A stretch of DNA of 64,000 bases, from the NCBI GenBank assembly GCA_029783825.1, contig JAREIK010000686.1, positions 152,160-216,159 on the forward strand. The letters are read 5' to 3'. The notes below the pieces were generated by a model. It saw only the letters and a program-made list of their open reading frames with translations, had not been told where the DNA came from and ran no database searches. The position numbers and the translations under genes are program-made. Positions 25,101 through 37,272 of the stretch are shown piece by piece. The stretch's first letter is position 1; each line of letters begins with the position of its first letter. The stretch is from Sapria himalayana. Lineage: Eukaryota; Streptophyta; Magnoliopsida; Malpighiales; Rafflesiaceae.

Positions 25101-27898
25101 AAATTTACATGATATATAATTATCAAGATTATCATAGCTAAATATAGTATTCACATTTAAAAAAATTTAAAAAATGTTATAGTTTCAAAGGTTATATCCT
25201 TCAAAAATGAGAACAAATAACAAAAATAATTTTTTGTTATTTTATTATTTATATAAAACCTATAAACTACTAAATGCCTAAACACTTAAATAACTAAATT
25301 CTTAAATCCCAAAACTCCTAAATATATAATCTTTTAAACCTGTATATTTTATCTTATTAATAATAGTTTTATTTAATATATATCTTATTAATATATTTTA
25401 CTTTGATTTTGAATCATTTTAGGTTTTGCAAATAAATTTTATTTAATATCTATCTTATTAATAAAATTTTATTAATTTATTTTATTATCGTCATCATAAT
25501 ATCAATAAAAAAAATTATTTATATTGAATTTACATAATATATAATTATTTACATTATTATAACAAAATAATATTTTCATATTTTAAAAAAAATTAAAAAT
25601 TATTAAGTTTTCAAAGGTTATAACATTTGAAAATAAGAAAAAATAAAAAAATATATTTTTTTGTTATTATATTTTATAAATAAAATCTATAAACCAAAAA
25701 ATACCTAAATTCTTAATGACTATACTTCTAAACCCCGAAGCCCATAAATACATAAGTGTTTAAATTAGTATACTTTAAATAATAAATAATAAATCTCATT
25801 TTTATTAGTATTCATTATAATTTTAAATAATCTTTTTAATTATTTATCAGTTTATTTTTATAGATATATTAATTACAAAATAAATTATTAGTGAGATAGA
25901 TATAATATAAATAATTTATTTCTCATCAAAAAAATATAAGATCATAAAAAGAGGCAAAATTTTTAAAACAAAATATTATTATTTAGTAATTTATTTTAAA
26001 TTAATTTCGAATAATTTTAGATTTTGCAATTATATTTTAATTTATATCATTCTAATTAATAATAGTTTATTAATTTATTTAATGATCATTTTTATAATAT
26101 CAATTAATAAAATTATTTTTATTGATTTTTCCTTATATATAATTATCAAGATTATTATAACTAAATATTATATTCACATTTTTAAAAAAATTAAAAATTA
26201 TTATATTTTCGAAGGTTATAAGCTTCAAAAATTAGATAAAATCACTTAAGGCATAAACACTTAAATGAATAAACCCCAAAACACCTAAATACTTAAACCA
26301 TTAAACCTGTATATCCTGAATAGTAAATAATAAATCTCAATTTTATTTGTATTCATTATAATTTTAAATATTCATTTTAATTATTTATTAGTTTATTTTT
26401 ATAGAATAATAAATTACAAAATAATTTATGAGGAAGACAAATTTAATTTAAAAAAATTATTTTTAATAACAAAAATATAAACTTATAAAAAAAGCAAAAT
26501 ATTAAAAAAAATTATTATTTAGTAAAATATACTTTGATTTTGAATAAATTTAGATTTTGAAATTATATTTTAAATAATATCTATCTTATTAATAATAGTT
26601 TATTAATTTATTTATTGATCATTATTATAATATCTAGCAATGTGATTATTTATATTGAATTTAAATGACTTATATTTATTAAGATTATTATTACTAAATA
26701 TTATATTTACATTAGAAAAAAATTTAGAAATTTTTATATTTTAAAGGTTATAACCTTAAAAAATTAAAAAAAATAAAAATAAATTTTTTGTTATATCATT
26801 GTTTAGATAAAACTTATAGACCACTAAATGCCTAAATACTTAAATCTATAAACTCCTAAACACAAAAGCCCCTAAATACTTAAAACTTTAAACTCGTAAA
26901 CCTTAAATATAATTTAAATAATTTATTTTTCATCAACAAAAAATATAAGCATATAAAAAGAAGTAAAAACTAAAAAAGAAAAATTATTATTTGGTAATAA
27001 ATTTTACTTTGATTTTGAAGAATTTTAAGTTTTGCAATTATATTTTAATTAATATCTATCATATTAATAATAGCATATTAATTTATTTTTTGATAATTGA
27101 TATCATATCTATCAATAAAATTGTTTATATTTAGTTTATATTATATATAATTATATTGATTCTTATTACTAAATATTGTGTTCACATTTTTAAAATAATT
27201 TAAAATTATTAAATTTTCAAAGGTTAAAACCTTTGAAAATGTGAGAAAATATCAAAAATAATTTTTTTTTTGTTATTTCATTGTTTAAATAAATCCTATA
27301 GACTACTAAATGCCTAAACACTTAATTAAATAACTCAAAAATCTCGAAAACCCTATATAGATAATCTTTTTAAACTGGTATACCCTAAATAATAAATAAT
27401 AAATCTCAATATTATTTTTTTTATTATAATTTAAATTATTCATTTTAATTATTTATTCATTTTTTAATATAATTATTAATTATAGAATAAATTGAGTTAG
27501 ACAAATATAATTTATATAATTATTTTTCATCAAAAAAATATAGAAAAACTTTTTAAAAGAAAAAAAATTCAAAACAAAAAATTATTATATAGTAATATAT
27601 TTTGCTTTGTTTCTGAATCATTTTAGGTTTTGTAATTATATTTAAATTCATATCTATCTTATTAATAATAGATTATCAATTTATCCTTTGATCATTATTA
27701 GAATATTTATCAATAAAAATATTTATATTGAATTTGTATGATATATAAATATAATGATTATTATAAATAAATATAGTATTCACTTTTGAAAAAAATTTAA
27801 AAATTATTATATTTTTAAAGGTTATAACATTTGAAAATATCAAAAAATAAAAAAAATAAATTTTTTAATATTTTGTTTAAATAACACATATAAACAAC
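22184..27898 (+). repeat. AT-rich satellite, forward block 5
   Basis: Palindromes start near 22730, 23372, 23972, 24566, 25181, 25609, 26206, 26741, 27225 and 27819, mostly 430-615 bp apart. It resumes in the middle of a B monomer. The monomer near 23540-23544 holds an ATAAT site still empty of the solo LTR. A truncated, rearranged monomer lies near 25340-25400. The last monomer (about 27080-27898) is most like 16560-17396, sharing the ATAACACATA variant, and stops at the hAT-3 breakpoint. Confidence 0.9.
22711..22774. repeat. perfect 64-bp palindrome followed by a repeated half-motif
   Basis: The arms 22711-22742 and 22743-22774 are exact inverse complements around GGTTATAACC. Outside the usual 26-bp core, the right arm is the inverse of the left flank rather than the right flank seen in other monomers. 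The normal right half (TTATAACCTTTGAAAATGTG) then appears again at about 22785-22804. The copy therefore carries roughly 50 extra bases. Confidence 0.95.
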
Positions 27899-29389
27899 TC
27901 CTCTCCATAAAGCTAATTGTACTTGACCTTGAGATATTTGAGCTTATATCTAGGATCCAACACTACTGCTACAAAAAGCTTAATATTTGTTGAATGAAGA
28001 GAACCCCAATATTTGTTGAATTTATTCCTCATTTTCATACCCATTACAGACACCATTGTATCTCTACTATTTTAACAAAGCTCATTTTTTAAAAAATTCG
28101 AATAATCTCAGGAAAATAAACACCAGAGGTAGAATATTATGAGCCAGAAAATTTACAAGTTACCTCATAAAAAGTTTTCAAGATATGAGCCAAAATTTTG
28201 GCATTTATTCAGTCTCTCTCAGTTGGAACGTTTGAACCAAACTCCTTAAAAAACTTTTTGACTTTGTCCTCCAACTTATCAAATTCTTTTTGATATTTTA
28301 TATCAGTTTGTAGCATCAAATAAGTTGAATTCCATCTTGTAGGACAATCTAATTGCAATGAAGAATCATATGTCAAGTTTGCTTTTCAACACATAACATA
28401 AACATATCTAATCTTTAAGAACTACTCCTCATATATTACACCACACCTCTAATTTTTTAAATAGGAACCTCAACTACTGCAAAGCCATCTCTGACAATTA
28501 AGTTTAGGATGTGAGCACAATATCTCATATGAAAATGCTCGCCTCTCAAAGGAACAACAATTTTCTTCACAAGCTTTTTTTTCAATTGTTCAACTGCAAC
28601 ATCATTATTTGATGCATTGTCAACCGTAGTGTTCATCAACTTTCTCAAACCCCATTCATTCATGCAAAACTCAATAGAATTTATAATATTAACTCCAGAA
28701 TGACTTTTAATTACACAAAAGTTCAAAAGCCTTTTAAGCATATTCCATTGAGAATCAATTAAATGAACAGTCAAACATATATAAGACAAATTTTGAATGC
28801 TAGTCCAAGTGTCGGTAGTCAATGAAACTCTACAACAATGAGATGATATGCTATCAAATAATTTCTTCTTTTCCTTCAAAAATAAAGAAAAACAATCCCT
28901 AAGTGTAGAGTGCCTAGATGCAATTTTAAATTGAGGCACACTAACTTCACAAAACATTTTGAACTCATCCCTCTCAACAAAATAAAATGACAATTCATCT
29001 TTTATGATCATTTTCACCAAAGCCTCCCTAACTAGTTGTTGATCAAATTGCCAACAAGTTAATTTGTTATTCTCTGAACTAGTACCTTTAGTGAAACTCA
29101 ACAAAGATTGTGACTTGTCTTTACCTTTGTGAGCTTCTATTAATTCTTTTTTGTGTAGAAATTTGCTACAAGTCTTTCTCAAGTATTTCCATAAACCCAA
29201 AGTACCTTGATCACATTTTGCCAAATATTCTTTCCTACACCATATACAAGGTGCCCTACCAGTTTCATTTCCCTCTGAATCAACTAATATCTCATAAGTT
29301 TCCCAAACTGTAGACTTACACTTTTTATGAGCTTGAGGTTCAAATGTACCTTGACTTTCTTTTACAATTGGAATTAAAGATCCCGCCAT
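27899..29389 (-). pseudogene. hAT-3 transposase, 310-residue N-terminal open frame, C-terminus lost
   Basis: The frame at 28457-29389 (minus) is the longest coding segment in the window. Residues 29-74 form a BED-type finger (W29, C48-x2-C51, C74) in which the usual zinc-ligand His region reads LWKYLRKTC, so a His is replaced by Tyr. The RNase H-like core follows: TTDTW with Asp193, TVDNASNND with Asp257, and C291-A-H293. A frameshift near 28450 ends the frame at VEVPI. The continuation (CPTRWNS-like and FGSNVPTERD-like sequence) can be read to about 28200. The C-terminal dimerisation domain and last catalytic region are deleted. The ATG at 29387-29389 reads ACG or another codon in the other copies, so it may not be the original start. 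It cannot make a working transposase, but a DNA-binding N-terminal fragment is possible if expressed. Confidence 0.88.
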
Positions 29390-30096
29390 AACAATAGGAG
29401 GGTTCGTGAAACGATGATGATTGGATTTACCAGTACTTTGATCATTTGAGATGTGATCATCTTCAATTTATTGTATTTTTCGTTTACCGCTGTATTGTGC
29501 CATCTTCATTGCCATTAATTAATATGATATGTTTAGCATAAATACATATAAATATTTAAAACAAGCAAGCACTACAAAACTTACTGTAACACATTCAGCC
29601 CACTCATTCGGCCCAACCACGACACCACAACCAATACTCAACAAAACTGACTGAAACACATAATAATAATAATTAATCACTCAATTCTCGTTAGAAAATC
29701 AAACCAAAAGGCTGGTGGCATCTGAGACACGGTGGAGGCAACCAGAAGTGCGACGGACAAGGGCTAGACCTAACTGAACATGGTTGGAATAGCGTGAGGT
29801 GGCATGGAACTTGTCGGAAGAGCAATAGGTGTGTCGGAATTGGATGGGCTATAGCGGAATTGGTGGCATCTTCATGTTATATATATATATATATATATTC
29901 CTGGTTCTAGTATCGGTATTTTAGGACGGGATGGATATTGCTTAAGATTCGGAACCGTCCCAAAATAAAAAATACGTGACAGTACGGGATGGGAAATGTA
30001 AAAGTCAACGGATTTTTCTTAGTCCCGATTCTTTCGGGACAAGACTTCGGGTTGGGCCGCGAATCTCTGAGTCCCGTGAGTAGCCCTACTAAATGC
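27899..30096 (-). mobile_element. hAT-3: hAT copy lacking its left end
   Basis: The right end is intact: the terminal repeat finishes at 30088 (GTGAGTAGCCCTA) and is followed by CTAAATGC at 30089-30096. The left 1.4 kb or so is missing, including the left inverted repeat and the dimerisation region. The junction at about 27893-27899 joins satellite (ATAAACAACT) directly to internal element sequence corresponding to about 2998 in hAT-1. The satellite breakpoint falls at the element's own insertion site. The right flank carries the ATAAAG variant shared by all filled sites; the left flank belongs to a different monomer lineage. A (TA)n run lies at about 29879-29899. Confidence 0.92.
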
Positions 30097-33000
30097 ATAT
30101 AAAGTTAAATCAGTAAACTCCTAAAACCCATAATGCCCAAATACATAAACCATTAAACTGCTAAATAGTACTTAATAATTAATAAATCTATTTTTTATTG
30201 CTATTTATTAAATTTTTTAATATTCATTTTAATTATTTATTAGTGTATTTATTTAGAAATATTTATTACAAAATAAATAATCAGTGGGACAAATATAATT
30301 TAAAGAATATATTATTTATCTATAAAAAATATATGCTAATAATAGAAGTATAAATTTATAAATTAAAAATTAAAAATTAAAAATTAAAAATTATTATCAA
30401 ATAATATAAGTTACTTTAATTTTGAATCAATTTGGGTTTTGTAAATATTTTTTAATTATTATCTATCTTAATATTTATAGTTTATAAATTTAATTTTTTA
30501 TCATTATTATTTTATCTATTAATAAAATTGTTTATATTGAATTTATATGATATATAATTATTAATATTATTATAACTAAATATCATATTCAGATTTCAAA
30601 AAATTTTAAATATTATTATATTTTCAAAGGTTATAACCAATGAAAATGAGAAAAAATTACAAATTTTTTTAGTCATTTTATTGTTTAAATAAAACCTATA
30701 AACCACTAAATGCCTAAAAACATAAATTGCTAAACTCCTAAACGACAAAACCACTAAATACTTAAACTATTAAATAGGTGTACATTAATAAAAAATCATA
30801 AATTTCAATTTAATTTTCATTAAGTATAATTTTAAATTTTTATTTTAATTATTTACAGATTATTTTTATAAAATATTAATTACAAAATAAATTATTAGTG
30901 AGACAGATCTATTTTAAATAATTTATTTTTCATCAAAAAAAAATATATCCTTATAAAAAGAGGCACAATTTTAAAAATAAAAATTTATTATTTAGTAATA
31001 TATTTTATTTTTATTTTGAATCATTTTAGATTTTGCAATTATATTTTAATTTATATAATTTTTATATATAATAGTTTATTAATTTTTTATTGATCATTAT
31101 TATAATATTTTTTAATAAAATTATTTATATTGAGTTTACATTATATATAATTATTAAGATTATTATAACTGAATATTATATTCACATTTAAATAAAATTA
31201 AAAATTATTATAATTTCAAAGGTTATAACCTTCAAAAATTTTAAAAAAAATCAAAAATTAAATTTTTTATTTTTTCATTCTTTAAATAAAAACTATAAAT
31301 CCCTAAAGGCCTAAACACTTAAATCACTAACCCCCAAAACACCTAAATACTTAAACCAAATGGTATATCCTGTATAATAAATAATAAATCTCTATTTTAT
31401 TTGTATTCATTATAGTTTTAAATATTCATTTTAATTATTTATTAGTTTATTTTTATAGAATTATAAATTAAAAATAAATTATGAGGAAGACAAATATAAT
31501 TTAAATAATTAACTTTTAATAAAAAAATATAAACTTATTAAAAGAAGCAAAACATCAAATAAATTATTATTTACTAATATATTTTATTTTGATTTTGAAT
31601 AAATGTATATTTTGCAAATATATTTTAAATAAAATCTTTCTTATTAATAATAGTTTATTAAATTCTTTTTTGATCATTAATATAATATCTATCAATATAA
31701 TTGTTTATATTGAATTTACATGATATATAATTATTAATATTATCATAACTAAATATTGTATTCACATATAAACAAAATTTAAAAATTATTATATTTTCAA
31801 AGGTTATAACCTTCAAAAATGAGAAAAAATAACAAAAATAAATTTTTTGTTATATCATTGTTTAAATAAAACTTATACACCATTAAATGCCTAAACACAT
31901 AAATCTCTAAACTCCTAAACCTTGAATCCCCTAAATACTTAAACCTTTAAACTCGTAAACCTTAAATATAATTTAAATAATATATTGAAATATTAATTAC
32001 AAAATAAATTATGAGTGATACAAATATAATTTAAATAATTTATTTTTCATCAAAAAAATATATAAGCTTTTAAAAATAAGCAAAAACTAAAAAACAAAAA
32101 TTATTATTTAGTAATAAATTTTATTTTGTTTTTGAATCATTTTAGGTTTTTTAATTATATTTTAATTTATATCTATCATATTAATAATACCATATTAATT
32201 TATTTTTTGATAATTGATATCATATCTATCAATAAAATTGTTTATATTTAGTTTATATTATATATAATTATAATGATTATTATTACTAAATATAGTTTTC
32301 ACATTTTTAAAAAAATTTAAAATTATTATATTTTCAAATGTTATAACCTTTGAAAATGTGAAAAAAAATCAAAAATATTTTTTTTATTATTTCATTATTT
32401 AAATAAAACCTATAAATCACTAAATGCCTAAAAACATAAATCGCTAAACTCCTAAATGATAATACCTCTAAAACTTAAACCTTTAAACTGGTAAACATTA
32501 ATAATAATTCATAAATCTCATTTTAATTATTATTCAGTATAATTTTAAATTTTTATTTTAATTATTAATCAGTTTATTTTTATACAAATATTAATTACAA
32601 AATAAATTATTTGTGAGACAGATCTAATTTAAATTGAACCGGTATACCCTAAATAATTAATAATAAATCACATTTTTTTCATTATAATTTTAAATTATCA
32701 TTTTAATTATTTATTTGTTTATATTTATATAAATATTAATAACAAAATAAATTAAGTGTTACAAAAATATAATTTATATAAATTATTTTTCATCAAAAAA
32801 ATAAAGATAATCTTTTTAAAAGAAAGAAAATTTCAAAAGAAAAAATTATTATAAAGTAATATATTTTGCTTTGCTTCTGAATCATTTTAGGGTTTTTAAA
32901 TATATTTCAATTGATATCTATCTTATTAATTATTAATTTATTTTTTGATCATTATTAGAATATTTTGCAATAAAAATGTTTATATTGAATTTATATCATA

Positions 33001-34432
33001 TATAAATATAAATATTATTATAACTAAATATAGTATTCACTTTTGAAAAGAATTTTAAAATTTTTATATTTTCAAAGATTATAATATTTGAAAATGTCAA
33101 AAAATAAAAAAATATAATTTTTTTTTGTTATTTTATTTTTTAAATAAAACCTATACACCACTAAATGTCTAAGCACTTAAATCACTAAACTACAAAATCC
33201 TGATACCCCAATATAGATAATCCTTTAAACCGGTATACCCTAAATAATATTTAATAAATCTCATTTTTATTTGTTTCCATTATAATTTAAAAAAATAATT
33301 TTGATTTTTTAGTTTTTTATTTTTATATATTTATTAATTATAAAATAAATTATGAGTTAACAATATAATTTATTAAAAATATTTTTCATCAAAAAATAGA
33401 TAAGCTTATAAAAATCATAAAAATTTAAAAACAAATAATTATTATTTAGTGATATATTTTGTTTTGCTTTTCAATCATTTTAGGTTTTGATATTATATTT
33501 TAAGTAATATCAATCTTATTCATAATAGATTTTTAATTTATTTTTTGATAATTATTAGAATATATATCAATAACATTGTTTATATTGAATTTATATGATA
33601 TATAATTATTATGATTATTATAAATAAATACTGTAATCACTTTTGAAAAAAAATTTAAAATTATTATATTTTCAAAGGTTATAATCTTAAAAAATAAGAA
33701 AGAATACAAAAAATAAATTTTTTGTTATTTCTTTTTTAAATAAAACTTATAGACCAATAAATGTTTACTTACTTAAATTAGTAGCTCATAAAACCCGAAA
33801 CCCCTAAATACATAAACCTTATAACAGCTATATACTACTTAATAAATAATAAATCTCATTTTTATTTCTATTTATTATAATTTTAAATATTCATTTTAAT
33901 TATTTATAGTTTAATTTTTTAGAAAAATTAATTACGAAATAAATTTCGAGTGAGCCAAATATTATTTATATAATTTATTTTTAATCATAAAAAAATATAT
34001 GCTTATAAAAGATGGAAAAAATTAAAAATTAAATATTATTATTTAGTAATATATTTTTATTTCATTTTGAATCATTTTTGTTATTTAAATATATTTTAAT
34101 TAATATTTATATTATTAATAATAGTTTATTAATTTAATTTTTGATCATTATTATAATATCTATCATTAAAATTATTTATATTGAATTTATATGATATATA
34201 ATTAATAAGATTAATATAATTATACATGGTATTCACATTTCAAAAAATTTTAAAAATTATTTTATTTTCAAAGGTTATAACCTTTGAAAATCTAAAAAAA
34301 CTCAAAAAAAAAATTTGTATTTTTATTATATAAATAAAACCTATATACCACTAAATGCCTAAAAACATAAATTGCTAAACTCCTAAACGACAAACCCCTA
34401 AATAATCGATCCATTAAACCGGTATACCATTT
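30097..34432 (+). repeat. AT-rich satellite, forward block 6
   Basis: Palindromes start near 30621, 31211, 31793, 32331, 33069, 33669 and 34265 (perfect 26-bp core). The order of monomer variants follows 12070-15689 at an offset of about 18.5-18.7 kb; the copy near 30621 matches 12080, so about 1.3 kb present after hAT-2 is missing here. A short TTAAAAA repeat expansion lies at about 30358-30400. Confidence 0.9.
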
Positions 34433-35017
34433 ATAATTATTGGGCAATTGTGCTTCCACGGTAGTGAGATTGAGATACAGAAACACAGAAACAAAAGAAA
34501 ACAAGTAATATATATATCCCAATTCAGCAACCATCCATGATAGAATCAAAAAATGAGAAATAACCACCAAAAATAACGTGGTTCGCTAGTCGCTCAGTAT
34601 GACTAGCGAAATCCACCAGAAAATGCTTAAGTATTACAGATTAAAGAAACAAAAATGTCTTATAGTATGCAGTACACAGAATAGTCGCGATAAATCACAC
34701 AGAGAGAAGAGAGAGAGAGAGGATGAACAGTTCCACGGGTTTAAAAATAGCCACCCGAAAATAGAATTATAAAACATTTTATATTAAAATTTCGCTCAAT
34801 TCATTTAACCGGAGTGGGTCGGATGATGAGACGGGTCAGGCTCTGCTACAATTTTGACTAGCTGTCCGGTCAGCGAGACTTCTGTTATTGTTATACTTCT
34901 ACATCCCTTGCCTATTAATATTTCCTTTCCTACACTTACATGAAAATATTAAAAAATAAAAAATATTTGGTTATACAAGCAGATTATCAAAAAATAAATT
35001 ACATATACAGCAATAAT
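34433..35017 (-). mobile_element. solo LTR, copy 2, with ATAAT target duplication
   Basis: The 575-bp element at 34438-35012 is flanked by ATAAT at 34433-34437 and 35013-35017. It aligns end to end with the copy at 15695-16268. On the minus strand the final CA has mutated (the plus-strand start reads TATTGGGC instead of TGTTGAG). It keeps a perfect hairpin at 34582-34610. The same target site and duplication as copy 1 show that both descend from one insertion. Confidence 0.83.
34582..34610. repeat. 10-bp-stem hairpin inside the LTR
   Basis: TTCGCTAGTC (34582-34591) pairs perfectly with GACTAGCGAA (34601-34610) across GCTCAGTAT. Copy 1 has one mismatch in the stem and an unchanged loop. In an LTR this could be a structural or protein-binding element, but two copies are too few to claim selection. 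Confidence 0.75.
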
Positions 35018-37272
35018 AAATCTTAAATCTCATTTTAATTTGTATTCATTATAATTTTAAATATTCATTTTAAATATTTAGTAGTTTATTTTTTATATAA
35101 ATATAAATTACAAAATAAATAATTAGTCAGACAAATATAATATTAAAAATTTACTTTTAATAAAAAAAATATAATCTTATAAAATGAAGTAAAAATTTAA
35201 AAACAAAAAATTATAATTTAGTAATAAAATTTACATTGATTTTGAATCATTTTAGGTTTTGTAATTATATTTTAATTAATATCTATCATATTAATAATAG
35301 TTTATTAATTTATTTTTTGATAATTTATATCATATCTATCAATAAAATTATTTATAATTAGTTTATATTATATATAATTATAATGATTATTATTACTAAA
35401 TATTTTATTCACATTTTAAAGTAATTTTAAAATTATTACATTTTCAGAGGTTATAACCTCTGAAAATGTGAAAAAATAACAAAAATAATTTTTTTTGTTA
35501 TTTCATTATTTAAATAAATCCTATAAACCACTAAATGCCTAAATACTTAAATCATTAACTCCTAAATCTCTAAAACCCTAAATAGATAATCATTTTAAAC
35601 TAGTATACCCTAAATAATAAAGAATAAATCTCAATATTATTTTTTTCATTATAATTTAAAATATACATTTTAATTATTTATTCGTTTTTTTACATAATTA
35701 TTAATTACAGAATAAATTGAGTTAGACAAATATAATTTATATAATTATTTTTCATCAAAAAAATATAGATAAACTTTTTAAAACAAAAAAAATTCAAAAC
35801 AAAAAATTAGTATATAGTAATATATTTTGCTTTGTCTCTGAATCATTATATATAGGTTTTGCAATTATATTTTAATTGCAATCAATCTTATTAATAATAG
35901 TTTATTAATATATTATTTGATCATTTTTATAATATCAAATAATAAAATTACTTATATTCAATTAAAATGTTATATAATTCTTAAGTTATTATAACAAAAG
36001 ATTATATTTAGATTTGAAAAAAATTTAAAAATTATTATATTTTCAAAGGTTATAACGTTTAAAAATGATAAAAAATCACAAAAATAATTTTTTATTTTTT
36101 TATTATTTAAATAAAACTTATAAACCACTAAATGCCTAAACACTTAAACATCTAAACTCCAAAACACAAAGCCCCTAAATATTAAACCTTTAAACTCATA
36201 AACCTTAAATATAATTTAAATAAATTATTAAAATATTAATTACAAAATAAATTATGCGTGATACAAATATTATTTAAATAATTTATTTTTCATCAAAAAA
36301 ATATATAAGCTAATAAAAAGAAGCAAAAACTAAAAAACAAAATTTATTATTTAGTAATAAATTGTACTTGGATTTTGAAAAATTTTAGGGTTTGCAATTA
36401 TATTTTAATTTATATCCATCATAATAATAATATCATATTAATTTATTTTTTGATAAATGATATCATATCTATGAATAAAATTGTTTATATTATATATAAT
36501 TATAATAATTATTATTACTAAATATTGTATTCACATTTTTAAAAAAATTTAAAATTATTATATTTTCAAAGGTTATAACCTTTGAAAATGTGAAAAAAAA
36601 TCAAAAATAATTTTTTTGTTATTTCATTATTTAAATAAAACCTATAAACCACTTAATGCCTAAAAACATAAATCGCTAAACTCCTAAATGATAAAACCTC
36701 TAAATACTTAAACCATTAAACTGGTAAACTTTAATTATAATTCATAAACCTCATTTTACTCTTTATTCAATATAATTTTAAATTTTTAATTTAATTAGTT
36801 ATCAGTTTATTTTTATAGAAATAATAATTACAAAATAAATTATTAGTGTGACAGAAATAATTTAAATTAAAACAGTATCCCGAAATAATAAATAATAAAT
36901 CTTATTTTTTTTCATTATAATTTTAAATATTCATTTTAATTATTTATTTGTTTATTTATATATAAATATTAATTACAAAATAATTTGAGCTAGACAACAA
37001 TAATTTATATAAAGTATTTTTCATCAAAAAATTATAGATAAACTTTCTAAAAGGAAAAAAATTTTCGAAACAATTAATTATTATATAGTAATATATTTTG
37101 TTTTGCTTTTGAATCATTTTAGGTTTTGTAATTATATTTGAATTGATATCTATCTTATTAATAATAGATTATTAATTTATGTTTTGCTCATTATTAGAAT
37201 ATTTATTAATAAAATTATTTATATTGAATTTACCTGATATATAATTATTAAGATTACTATAACTAAATATAA
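35018..37272 (+). repeat. AT-rich satellite, forward block 7
   Basis: Palindromes start near 35441 (perfect, substituted arms), 36040 and 36563 (perfect core). Up to about 35845 it follows 16274-17110. There it switches at GAATCATT to a monomer variant with ATATATAGG like 23777, marking a homologous-looking recombination junction. It ends where orientation reverses. Confidence 0.9.
35438..35469. repeat. perfect 32-bp palindrome with compensatory substitutions
   Basis: Each arm reads ACATTTTCAGAGGTTA. Related monomers (16684, 32328, 36560) have ATATTTTCAAA on the left and TTTGAAAATGT on the right. Here the left T became C opposite G, and an A-T pair became G-C on both arms, so pairing is complete. 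Confidence 0.93.
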
